Assembly: GCA_013695335.1 (NCBI GenBank)
Contig: JACDAR010000273.1
Coordinates: forward strand, 1 to 8,614
Length of the DNA stretch: 8,614 bases
Source of the DNA: Rubrobacter sp.
GTDB lineage: Bacteria; Actinomycetota; Rubrobacteria; Rubrobacterales; Rubrobacteraceae
Direction of reading: 5' to 3'
Below the pieces are notes generated by a model. It was given only the letters and a program-made list of their open reading frames with translations, was not told where the DNA came from and did not search any database. The first letter of the stretch is position 1. Every line of letters begins with the position of its first letter. Shown piece by piece: positions 1 through 6,232 of this stretch. A program made the position numbers and the translations under genes.

Positions 1-1036
1 TCTCCTGCACCGCCGGGATGCGGATCGAACCCCCGACAAGAATCACCTGGTCGATGTCGCCAGCTTTAAGGCCAGCGTCGTCCATCGCCTGGCGCATCGG
101 GCCAGCCGTCGCCTCCACAAGGTCGGCTGTCAGGTTGTTGAACTGCGCCCGCGAGAGCGTCAGATCAAGGTGCTTAGGGCCGTTCGCGTCGGCTGTGATG
201 AACGGGAGGTTGATCGAGGTGCTAGTCGTGGAAGACAGCTCCCGCTTGGCCTTCTCGGCAGCCTCGACGAGCCTCTGGGTCGCCATCTTGTCCTTGCCGA
301 GGTCGATGCCCTCGGACTTCTTGAACTCGGAGATCATCCAATCCACGATCTTGGCGTCGAAGTCGTCGCCGCCGAGGTGGTTGTTGCCGCTCGTCGCCTT
401 GACCTCGAATACTCCCTCTCCGAGTTCCAGGATGGAAACGTCGAAAGTACCGCCGCCGAGGTCGAAGACGAGGATGGTCTGGTCGTTCTCCTTGTCAAGC
501 CCGTAGGCGAGGGCAGCGGCCGTTGGCTCGTTGATGATCCGCTTCACGTTGAGGCCGGCGATCCTGCCAGCGTCCTTGGTAGCCTGGCGCTGGGCGTCCT
601 CGAAGTAGGCTGGGACGGTGATGACCGCTTCGGTTACCTCTTCGCCCAAATACTCCTCGGCGTCCCGCTTCAGCTTCTGGAGGGTCATCGCGGAGATCTC
701 CGGCGGCGAGTACTCCCTGTCCGCAACCTGCACCCGCAGATCCCCACCTGAACCGGCTTTGATCTCGTACCCGACCCGCGAAGCCTCCTGCTTCACCTGA
801 TCGTGACGCTGGCCCATGAAACGCTTGATCGAGTAGATCGTACGGTCAGGGTTGGTCACCGCCTGCCGTCTTGCCAGTTGCCCGACCAGGCGCTCGCCGC
901 TCTTCCTGTCGAACGCCACCACCGAAGGCGTCGTTCGCTCACCCTCGGAGTTGGTGATGACCGCTGGTTCTCCACCTTCGAGCACCGCCACGCAACTGTT
1001 GGTGGTACCCAGGTCTATGCCAATGCTCTTGCCCAT
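1..1036 (-). CDS. dnaK: Chaperone protein DnaK (Hsp70), N-terminal part, cut by window edge
   Basis: DnaK is the ATP-driven cytoplasmic Hsp70 chaperone that folds and protects proteins together with DnaJ and GrpE. The minus strand encodes 345 codons from ATG 1036 before the window ends, which is most of the nucleotide-binding domain; the rest of that domain and the substrate-binding domain lie outside. Visible signatures are the phosphate-1 loop GIDLGTTNS (residues 6-14), VPAYFEDAQRQATKDAG (141-157), the INEPTAAALAYG connect motif (168-179), FDLGGGTFDVS (191-201) and the adenosine-binding motif LVGGSIRIPAVQE (333-345). Two positions look unusual from my memory of the family: E146, where N is usual in YFND, and I338, where T is usual in GGSTR. 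AGAGGA (1045-1050) lies 8 nt before the ATG and a good promoter is upstream. Identity is very secure. Whether grpE, dnaJ and hspR follow cannot be seen. Confidence 0.98.
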   Translation of the reverse strand, partial: MGKSIGIDLGTTNSCVAVLEGGEPAVITNSEGERTTPSVVAFDRKSGERLVGQLARRQAVTNPDRTIYSIKRFMGQRHDQVKQEASRVGYEIKAGSGGDLRVQVADREYSPPEISAMTLQKLKRDAEEYLGEEVTEAVITVPAYFEDAQRQATKDAGRIAGLNVKRIINEPTAAALAYGLDKENDQTILVFDLGGGTFDVSILELGEGVFEVKATSGNNHLGGDDFDAKIVDWMISEFKKSEGIDLGKDKMATQRLVEAAEKAKRELSSTTSTSINLPFITADANGPKHLDLTLSRAQFNNLTADLVEATAGPMRQAMDDAGLKAGDIDQVILVGGSIRIPAVQE

Positions 1037-1089
1037 CAGTTCATTCCTCTCATCTACCGGAAACGACTCGAAACATCTAAAGCCTGTCG

Positions 1090-1118
1090 ATTATAAAATC
1101 TAAGCGCGAGACCTGCAA
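1090..1118 (-). promoter_or_regulatory. Sigma-70-type promoter of dnaK
   Basis: Read on the minus strand, TTGCAG (1118-1113) is followed by exactly 17 nt and a perfect TATAAT (1095-1090). This places transcription start near 1083 and gives a 5' leader of about 47 nt. The element stands out in an AT-rich patch of an otherwise GC-rich sequence. I see neither a CIRCE (HrcA) inverted repeat nor the HspR HAIR repeat (CTTGAGT-N7-ACTCAAG) in the leader or around the promoter, so the heat-shock control of this copy is not evident from the sequence. Confidence 0.75.
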
Positions 1119-1234
1119 GTTTTTATTTCTTTGCATTTCTCCGTGCGAACATGAACGAATAGTAGATTACGGTCCCGTATAAGGTAGGATAGGAAAATTG
1201 TAAGCGGAATGAGCAACGGGGGTACTCTGGGGTT
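1119..1234 (+). promoter_or_regulatory. Divergent intergenic region; probable promoter region of the two-component operon
   Basis: This AT-rich stretch separates dnaK from the response-regulator gene and must carry the promoter of the plus-strand operon. Candidate -10 boxes are TATAAG (1178-1183) and TAGGAT (1185-1190). Neither has a convincing -35 box at 16-18 nt, so use of an activator or another sigma factor is possible. The TGCAA (1114-1118) and TTGCA (1131-1135) half-sites form a short inverted pair touching the dnaK -35 box; the arms are too short to call an operator. No small gene is supported here. Confidence 0.35.
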
Positions 1235-1927
1235 TTGGACGAGACCATTCTGTTGGTGGATGACGATGCGGCGCTCCTCGAAGTTACGTCCATCGTGCTG
1301 GCATCCGAGGGGTACAAGGTTCTCACGGCTGAGGAAGGGGCTGAGGCGCTCCGGATAGTGAGCCAGGAGAGGTTGGATCTCGTGGTCCTCGACGTGATGC
1401 TGCCGCGCGCCAGTGGGTTCGAGGTGTTGCAGAGGATCCGGGAGCAAAGCGACGTGCCCGTGGTCATGCTCACCGCCAAGAGCCAGTCCGTGGATAAGGT
1501 GGTTGGCCTGGAACTGGGGGCTGACGACTACATAACCAAGCCCTTCGACACCAAGGAGTTACTTGCCCGCATAAAGGCGATCCTGCGCCGGTTCGGGCGC
1601 CAGGAAGGGATGGGCCGGGACGGCGTCATCAAGCTCGGCGCGCTGGAGTTGGACCCGACAGGATACACGGTCAGCAAGGAAAGCCATCTCCTCGAACTCA
1701 CGCCCACGGAGTTCAAGATACTGGCACTGCTCATGCGGCGTCCGGGACAGGCGTTCACCCGTACCCAGATCTCCGACGCCGTCTCCACGGGGCAGCATTA
1801 CCTTGCCAGCCGCTACATAGACGTCCACATCAGCCGGCTGCGGGGCAAAATCGAGCGTGACCCATCCAAGCCGGAGATCATTCAGACGGTCCCGAGCGTG
1901 GGCTACAGGGCCGCGCGAGCCTCCTGA
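1235..1927 (+). CDS. OmpR/PhoB-family response regulator
   Basis: This 230-residue DNA-binding response regulator is expected to be phosphorylated by the kinase encoded next to it. The receiver domain (about residues 4-115) has the acidic pair D9/D10, phosphoacceptor D53 in VVLDVMLP, T80 and K102 in TKPFD. The winged-helix effector domain (about 130-228) has the family pattern LTPTEFKILALL, the recognition-helix stretch ASRYIDVHISRLRGKIE and the final VPSVGYRA hairpin. The start is TTG 1235; no better in-frame ATG or GTG lies nearby, and the protein begins just before the first beta strand, as is normal. The ribosome site is weak: GGGG directly upstream and a G-run at about 1217-1222. It is the first gene of a likely four-gene unit. 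The nearest actinobacterial analogue by gene order is MtrA, but PhoP- or RegX-type naming cannot be excluded, so no symbol is given. Confidence 0.95.
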   Translation: MDETILLVDDDAALLEVTSIVLASEGYKVLTAEEGAEALRIVSQERLDLVVLDVMLPRASGFEVLQRIREQSDVPVVMLTAKSQSVDKVVGLELGADDYITKPFDTKELLARIKAILRRFGRQEGMGRDGVIKLGALELDPTGYTVSKESHLLELTPTEFKILALLMRRPGQAFTRTQISDAVSTGQHYLASRYIDVHISRLRGKIERDPSKPEIIQTVPSVGYRAARAS

Positions 1928-1938
1928 GGGAACTATTC

Positions 1939-1980
1939 GGGGAAGCAGCGGAGGCGCGCGGGGAATCAGCGGAGGCGCGA
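1939..1980 (+). repeat. Perfectly adjacent 21-bp tandem duplication at the regulator/kinase junction
   Basis: Copy 1 is 1939-1959 and copy 2 is 1960-1980. They match at 19 of 21 positions, differing only at repeat positions 7 (G/T) and 21 (C/A). Both share the core CAGCGGAGGCGCG. Because 21 is a multiple of three, the duplication leaves the frame intact; read in the kinase frame it would encode GKQRRRA then GNQRRRE. Each copy carries a GGAGG Shine-Dalgarno-like element, and only the second is correctly spaced from the presumed kinase start. Confidence 0.9.
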
Positions 1981-1984
1981 GGTA
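1971..1984 (+). promoter_or_regulatory. Shine-Dalgarno GGAGG plus GTA codon, probable kinase start site
   Basis: GGAGG (1971-1975) is followed by a 6-nt spacer and then GTA (1982-1984), in frame with the kinase. In a normal gene this is exactly where ATG or GTG would stand. The codons that follow (GTA GAC AGC AAA AGC AAG) give the basic N-terminus expected just before the first membrane helix. No ATG, GTG or TTG occurs in this frame between the regulator stop at 1925-1927 and 2345. Confidence 0.55.
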
Positions 1985-3841
1985 GACAGCAAAAGCAAGA
2001 ACGAATTCTTTCGAAGGCCGAGCTTCAGGGCCAGGATATTCATTGCCCTGGTCGGGATCTCAGCCGTCACCAGCCTGGTTATAGGGCTAGTCCTCTACTA
2101 TTTCGCCCAGGACCGGCTGGTTGACACCGAGAGCGACCTCCTGGCCCAGCGCGCCAGGACTGCCAACGCCGGGGCCGGAGATTTCATCGAAGGTCTCCGC
2201 AACCCCGAGGACCAGACCCTGCCAGCCCCGGATACTTACGCCGGGGAGCTGGTCAGGTCGGTATCCGAACTGACGGGGCTCGGCGTACTCTTCGTTGGGC
2301 CTGACGGAGATCCCCTCTCCGCAAGGGACGGTTTCGGTGAACCCGTGGCGCCGGGGAACGCGTACCGGAGGCTCGGCCTTGACGGTGGGATCGTGAAGCG
2401 GGCCGCCGGATCTCCGGCCGGCCAGGGCAGGCTTGTGCCAAGGAAAGGTCCCCGCTACATTGCCTTGTTCCCGCTCGTGGACGCGGATGGGAAGACACGG
2501 GGAGTCATGGTCTACACGGTCCCGCAGGAGGGGCTGGATCAGACGCTCGCCTACCTCCGTTACGGGATACTCGGGGCCATCCTGGCCAGCGTGCTGCTGG
2601 CCGGACTCGGGAGTTTGTTGCTGACGCGACAGATCACGCGCCCCCTCTCCGAGACCAGGGACGCTGCCATCAGGTTCGCCTCCGGCGACTACAAGACCGA
2701 AGTGCCCGTCACGAGCAACGACGAGCTTGGTGAGATGGCCCGCGCCTTCAACTATATGGCGGAAGAAATAGAGCACTACGTCGGGGAGATCCAGGAGCAA
2801 AAAAGCCGCCTGGAGGCCGTGCTGGAAGCCTCCCCCGAAGCTGTAGTCGCGGCAGACCCGGAAGGGCGCGTGACGATGGTGAACCCGGCGGCGGCCGGGA
2901 TGCTCGGCATCCGCACCACGGACTACGGGCGCAGGATGGAGGAGATCGGGGTCCCAGAAGAGGTGTCGTGGTGCCTCACGGAAGCCGCGAAAACCGGGGT
3001 CGCAGTGAGGGAATTCGAGTCGGAGGAGAAGACATTCTGGGCCTACGCGGCCAGGATGGCCCCTAACGGCGGGGGCGAGGGGGCGGGGGCCATCCTGGCG
3101 GTGAGGGACATAACCGAACACCGCTCTCTGGAGCGGGCCAAGACCGCCTTCGTCTCGGATTTCTCACACGAACTCCGTACGCCGCTGACTACCATCCAGA
3201 GTGCCGTCGGCCTGCTGGAGCGGGCGCGGGAGAGGCTCGACCCGCTGGAGCAGCGCGCGCTCGAGCTGGCCGATCAGGAATTGCAGCGTATACGCGGCAT
3301 GATCGAGGAGCTTCTCACCCTGGCCCAGATGGACTCGTGGCGTTACTCCCTGGAGGTCGGGCCAGTTGACCTCAGCACCGTGATAGGAAACTCCATGGAA
3401 TCCCTGGAATCCAAGGCCGAAAGGTTCGGGATCGAGATCCACTTCGACAACCGCGAAGAACGCCGGTGCGTCTGCGACGCCCCGAAGCTCTACCACGTCT
3501 TCCTCAACCTGCTGGACAACGCCATCAAATACTCAGACCCCGGTGATCGGGTAGACATCCTGGTCGAGGAGGATGACTCGACCGTGGCCGTGGCTATTCG
3601 GGACACGGGCTTCGGCATCCCCGAGGAAGATCTGGAGCAGCTCTTCGAGCGGTTCTACAGGGTGAGCAAGGATCGCTCCAGGGCGACGGGCGGCAGCGGG
3701 CTCGGGCTAGCCATAGCAAAGGAGATCGTCGAGCTGCACGGGGGGAGCCTGGCCGTTGAGAGCGAAGTCGGCGCAGGCTCGACGTTCACAGTGACGCTCC
3801 CGAAACTCCCCCCCACCCGCTCCACGAGCCATGCGATGTGA
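1982..3841 (+). CDS. Membrane sensor histidine kinase (HAMP-PAS-HisKA-HATPase_c), non-canonical start
   Basis: This autophosphorylating membrane kinase is the likely partner of the adjacent regulator. Counting from GTA 1982 it has 619 residues: membrane helix 1 (about 19-41), an extracytoplasmic sensor of about 150 residues with a PAS/Cache-like look (GVLFVGPDGDPL, then YIALFPLVDADG), helix 2 (about 192-214), HAMP (about 214-268), a PAS domain (about 273-383), HisKA with phospho-acceptor H396 in DFSHELRTPL, and HATPase_c with N-box N513 in LLDNAIKYS, G1 box DTGFGIP (541-547) and G2 box GGSGLGLA. The architecture is of the PhoR/WalK type. Coding signal is continuous from before the first helix, yet the first ATG/GTG/TTG in frame is GTG 2345, inside the sensor. 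Starting there would remove helix 1 and about 120 residues. The start is therefore placed at GTA; a GTG-to-GTA change, a sequencing error or readthrough of the regulator's stop are alternatives. The C-terminus overlaps the next gene by 11 nt. Confidence 0.88.
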   Translation, partial: VDSKSKNEFFRRPSFRARIFIALVGISAVTSLVIGLVLYYFAQDRLVDTESDLLAQRARTANAGAGDFIEGLRNPEDQTLPAPDTYAGELVRSVSELTGLGVLFVGPDGDPLSARDGFGEPVAPGNAYRRLGLDGGIVKRAAGSPAGQGRLVPRKGPRYIALFPLVDADGKTRGVMVYTVPQEGLDQTLAYLRYGILGAILASVLLAGLGSLLLTRQITRPLSETRDAAIRFASGDYKTEVPVTSNDELGEMARAFNYMAEEIEHYVGEIQEQKSRLEAVLEASPEAVVAADPEGRVTMVNPAAAGMLGIRTTDYGRRMEEIGVPEEVSWCLTEAAKTGVAVREFESEEKTFWAYAARMAPNGGGEGAGAILAVRDITEHRSLERAKTAFVSDFSHELRTPLTTIQSAVGLLERARERLDPLEQRALELADQELQRIRGMIEELLTLAQMDSWRYSLEVGPVDLSTVIGNSMESLESKAERFGIEIHFDNREERRCVCDAPKLYHVFLNLLDNAIKYSDPGDRVDILVEEDDSTVAVAIRDTGFGIPEEDLEQLFERFYRVSKDRSRATGGSGLGLAIAKEIVELHGGSLAVESEVGAGSTFTVTLPKLPPTRSTSHAM

Positions 3842-5081
3842 CCCCACGCGACGCCCGGAGCCCTGGCGCGTATCGAGGTTTGTTGCGCTGGTATTGTTGG
3901 CTTCCGCGGCCATCCTTCTGGCAGGCTGCGGGCACGACGTAGAGCTCATCATACCGGCGGAACCGGCAGAGCGGAGCAGCGCAGACCTTGGCCTCGGACC
4001 TGGGGTGCGTCCCCTGACGTTCGGACCTGGCGACAAGGACTCCCCGCGCTGGGGTCCATCTGGGAAAAGGCTCGCGTACATCCTGGACGGTTACGTGGTG
4101 GACAAGCAGCGGGACACCAGCGAGATCCACCGCCTGACCACCAGGGATCTCGGCGCCTACGAAGTAGAGTGGGTCTCTTCGGGGGATGGGCTCGCGATAT
4201 TAGGCCCGGATCTCTCCAAAACCTCAACGTCCCCGGCATCGCAGGAGCCGCCGCGCGCCATCTATCGCACCGGCCCTGGATCTACGAGCCTGAGCGTTGA
4301 CAAGGTCGCCGCCAACGTCCTGGCGATGGGCCCGCTTCCGAACGGAAACCTGCTTGTAGCCCTGGGGATAGCGCCGGATGCGAGCACCCTCGCTGTGATA
4401 GACGGCGAAAAGGTATCGAGGACGTTCCCTTACTCGGCGAAAGGCAGTATCTCTGGCCTCTGCGTCTCCCCGGACGGAAGCAAGGCCGTTATGGCGATAC
4501 GGCGGGCTCCCTCCGGGTCGTTTGAGGTCCACGCCTTCGACCTGTCAGACGGAACTTCGCGGCGGATCGGCGATCTTCCCAGGGGCCAGGAGATATTCGG
4601 CGCCCCCCAGTGGACGAAACACGGCATCTACTACGTTGTCGGCAGGGCCAGGACGGACGGAGGCGGGGACGCCGCGCCCTACGACCTGTTCCATTTGCCG
4701 TTGAAATCAGGGGAACCCGAGCCCGTGGCAGGCGTCGGCGAAGAATTCGTGGCGTCGAGCCTCATGGCTTCGCCTGACGGCGGGCGGCTGGCGGTCTTGG
4801 GCCGCCGAAACCCCAACGCGCCCGAAGACCTCTACGTGCTCGACCTCGCAACGGGCGTGCTCGAAGCCATCACTGAAAACGAGAACATGGACATAAAGAC
4901 GGAGCCCGAGGATCTCGCCTGGTCCCCCGATGGAGACCACGTCGCCATCGTCGCCCGCGGCATCCTCACCGGGCACAGGGTATACGACGTGCGGGCAGAG
5001 GCCCTGCTCGCGGACTTCTATAATATCTACGATGTGCCTGTGGGAAGTCCGGGCTCCACGGGGAATGGCCTGGTGAGATGA
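3831..5081 (+). CDS. Beta-propeller (TolB/WD40-like) lipoprotein, LpqB-like position
   Basis: This 416-residue predicted lipoprotein would be exported and anchored on the outer face of the membrane. It has a basic N-region, a hydrophobic stretch (about 17-30) and a clear lipobox LLAGC with C33 as the lipidated cysteine. After a short linker, the rest (about 60-385) is made of repeats of the PD40/TolB propeller type: RWGPSGKRLAYIL (73-85), VSPDGSKAVMAI (212-223), ASPDGGRLAVLG (313-324) and WSPDGDHVAIVA (364-375). The start ATG 3831 lies within the last codons of the kinase, with no good Shine-Dalgarno site, so translational coupling is likely. Its place right after a regulator/kinase pair matches LpqB in mtrA-mtrB-lpqB, where the lipoprotein modulates the kinase. 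It is shorter than LpqB as I remember it, and I see no GerMN-like domain. Function as a sensor accessory is inferred. Confidence 0.85.
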   Translation: MRCDPTRRPEPWRVSRFVALVLLASAAILLAGCGHDVELIIPAEPAERSSADLGLGPGVRPLTFGPGDKDSPRWGPSGKRLAYILDGYVVDKQRDTSEIHRLTTRDLGAYEVEWVSSGDGLAILGPDLSKTSTSPASQEPPRAIYRTGPGSTSLSVDKVAANVLAMGPLPNGNLLVALGIAPDASTLAVIDGEKVSRTFPYSAKGSISGLCVSPDGSKAVMAIRRAPSGSFEVHAFDLSDGTSRRIGDLPRGQEIFGAPQWTKHGIYYVVGRARTDGGGDAAPYDLFHLPLKSGEPEPVAGVGEEFVASSLMASPDGGRLAVLGRRNPNAPEDLYVLDLATGVLEAITENENMDIKTEPEDLAWSPDGDHVAIVARGILTGHRVYDVRAEALLADFYNIYDVPVGSPGSTGNGLVR

Positions 5082-5593
5082 GGGGCATAGCATTCTGGGT
5101 ACTTGGGACGGCCCTGGCGTTCGCCCTCACCGCGATCGCTTTCCTGCTGCTCGCCAACCTCCTCGCGACGCCCACTGAACGGAACCTCGCCCCCCCAGCC
5201 CCGAACGAGCATTCCGGTCCACCCCTGGACCTCGAACTGGATGCGGGCCAGCTGGCGGGGTTGGAGCCCCTCCCGTCACAGAATTTGAGCTTCACCGTGC
5301 GCAACGAAGGCGAGAAGGTGCTCTCGGACATACACCTGACGCTCGAGGTCTCCTCCGAGAACACGTCACTCTCAGAGACACGCTATTACAGGGCAAGCAT
5401 AGAGAGCCTGGATGCCGGAGAATTCAGGAAGGCCGCGTTCGACCTGGATCTCTCGCCGCCCGCCGGTTCGGAAGGAGCCTTCGCCTCGGGAGACCTCGAA
5501 TCCCCCCAGACTATCGTGGAGATACAGGCCGCCACGCCATCCGGCGTCTCGGCGGTGAGGACCGTGATCCTACCCCTCCAGGCCGGCTCTTGA
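5078..5593 (+). CDS. Single-pass membrane protein with Ig-like (CARDB-type) outer domain
   Basis: This 171-residue protein of unknown function begins at ATG 5078, overlapping the lipoprotein stop by the four bases ATGA, so the two are almost surely co-translated. Residues 5-30 form one strongly hydrophobic helix without a lipobox or clear cleavage site, which suggests a membrane-anchored protein with its C-terminus outside. After a Pro-rich linker (about 31-50), the rest looks like one beta-sandwich domain. The stretch LSFTVRNEGEKVLSDIHLTLEV resembles the opening of CARDB/DUF11-type adhesion-like domains, and the ESLDAGEFRKAAFDLDL stretch resembles their later strands. It ends 24 bp inside the opposing acetyltransferase gene. 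The context suggests a part of the same signalling or envelope system as the lipoprotein; that role is inference and the family is not recognised with certainty. Confidence 0.75.
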   Translation: MRGIAFWVLGTALAFALTAIAFLLLANLLATPTERNLAPPAPNEHSGPPLDLELDAGQLAGLEPLPSQNLSFTVRNEGEKVLSDIHLTLEVSSENTSLSETRYYRASIESLDAGEFRKAAFDLDLSPPAGSEGAFASGDLESPQTIVEIQAATPSGVSAVRTVILPLQAGS

Positions 5594-6229
5594 CGAGTCG
5601 CTGTCTGGCTCCCCGGATAGCGTCGCCCGGTTGAAGGCTCCTGGCGCCGGGGATGGGGACTTCTTGAGATGCGGAAGCCTGACCCGACCGATCAAACCCC
5701 GCGCCAACTCCCCCACCTCGACGGCGCTTCCCAACTCCGTGTACGCCAGCGTATAAGGAGAACCCCCACGCCAGCCGTGGCGCTCGGGCCGCCATCCACT
5801 CTCTAGCAGCACGGCGGTGGGCACGTGCCTGGGAAGGCCGAGGTCGCTGCCCACGGACTCTACCCGCTCGACGCCCCGACTCCGCAGATCCCTGAGCATC
5901 CTCACCAGCAAGTGACGCCGGGTACGGGCATCGCCCTCCACGTAAGCCAGGAGCGCCCCATCCTCGCTGAGGGGACCGACAGGGTACCGGCCCGCGTGCG
6001 GCAGATGCTCCGGCGGCCCGTACAGAACGTAACCCAGCGTCTCGTCTCCACGCCGCATGGTGAACGCCGCAGGCCCCCACATCTCCTGTACTTCCTCAAG
6101 CCATTCTTCGGCGGAGCACGCGCCCTCGGTCCAGTATGAGACCATCGCGCCCAGCCCGAAAATAGAGTCGGCCTCGCCTGGCGAGACTTCCACCACGGAT
6201 GGCATGAATGATCTGGGTTTCATCCCCAT
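5570..6229 (-). CDS. GNAT-like acetyltransferase
   Basis: This 219-residue cytoplasmic protein is probably of the GNAT N-acetyltransferase fold. The pattern fits: an N-terminal helix region with SAEEWLEEVQEMWG (39-52), beta strands around AAFTMRRGDETLGYVLYGPP (54-73), a central strand ALLAYVEGD (92-100) followed by a basic turn ARTRRHLL and helix LVRMLRDLRSRGVERVESVGSD, then a late LLESGWRPERHGW motif (141-153) typical of the last GNAT strand. The usual Q/RxxGxG/A acetyl-CoA loop is not well conserved (DARTRRHLL), so activity is uncertain and the substrate is unknown. About 45 C-terminal residues look unstructured. ATG 6229 is chosen over ATG 6223 because GGGGAG lies 6 nt before it. It follows the YtxH gene by 3 nt, as the last gene of the minus-strand operon, and converges with the plus-strand operon with a 24-bp overlap. 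Confidence 0.65.
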   Translation of the reverse strand: MGMKPRSFMPSVVEVSPGEADSIFGLGAMVSYWTEGACSAEEWLEEVQEMWGPAAFTMRRGDETLGYVLYGPPEHLPHAGRYPVGPLSEDGALLAYVEGDARTRRHLLVRMLRDLRSRGVERVESVGSDLGLPRHVPTAVLLESGWRPERHGWRGGSPYTLAYTELGSAVEVGELARGLIGRVRLPHLKKSPSPAPGAFNRATLSGEPDSDSSRAGLEG

Positions 6230-6232
6230 ATA

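Noticed and set aside
18..1103. Several plus-strand open frames opposite dnaK
   Set aside because: All lie antisense to unmistakable DnaK coding sequence and show low-complexity translations.
2087..3121. Long open frame of 344 codons on the minus strand opposite the kinase
   Set aside because: It is a shadow of the kinase gene in GC-rich sequence; its translation is Pro/Arg/Gly/His-rich with no recognisable domain, while the plus strand has complete kinase motifs.
5020..5025. TATAAT inside the end of the lipoprotein gene, possible internal promoter for the Ig-like gene
   Set aside because: It encodes Phe-Tyr-Asn-Ile codons, has no -35 box at 16-18 nt, and the ATGA overlap already explains expression of the next gene.
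5610..5653. Inverted repeat TCCCCGG/CCGGGGA that could terminate the convergent operons
   Set aside because: The arms are only 7 bp with a 30-nt loop, there is no T-run, and it lies inside the acetyltransferase coding sequence.
5511..6080. Minus-strand frame of 189 codons overlapping the acetyltransferase gene
   Set aside because: It is in another frame, is Arg/Gly/Ala-rich and lacks a ribosome site; the 5570-6229 frame has GNAT-like structure and a good start.
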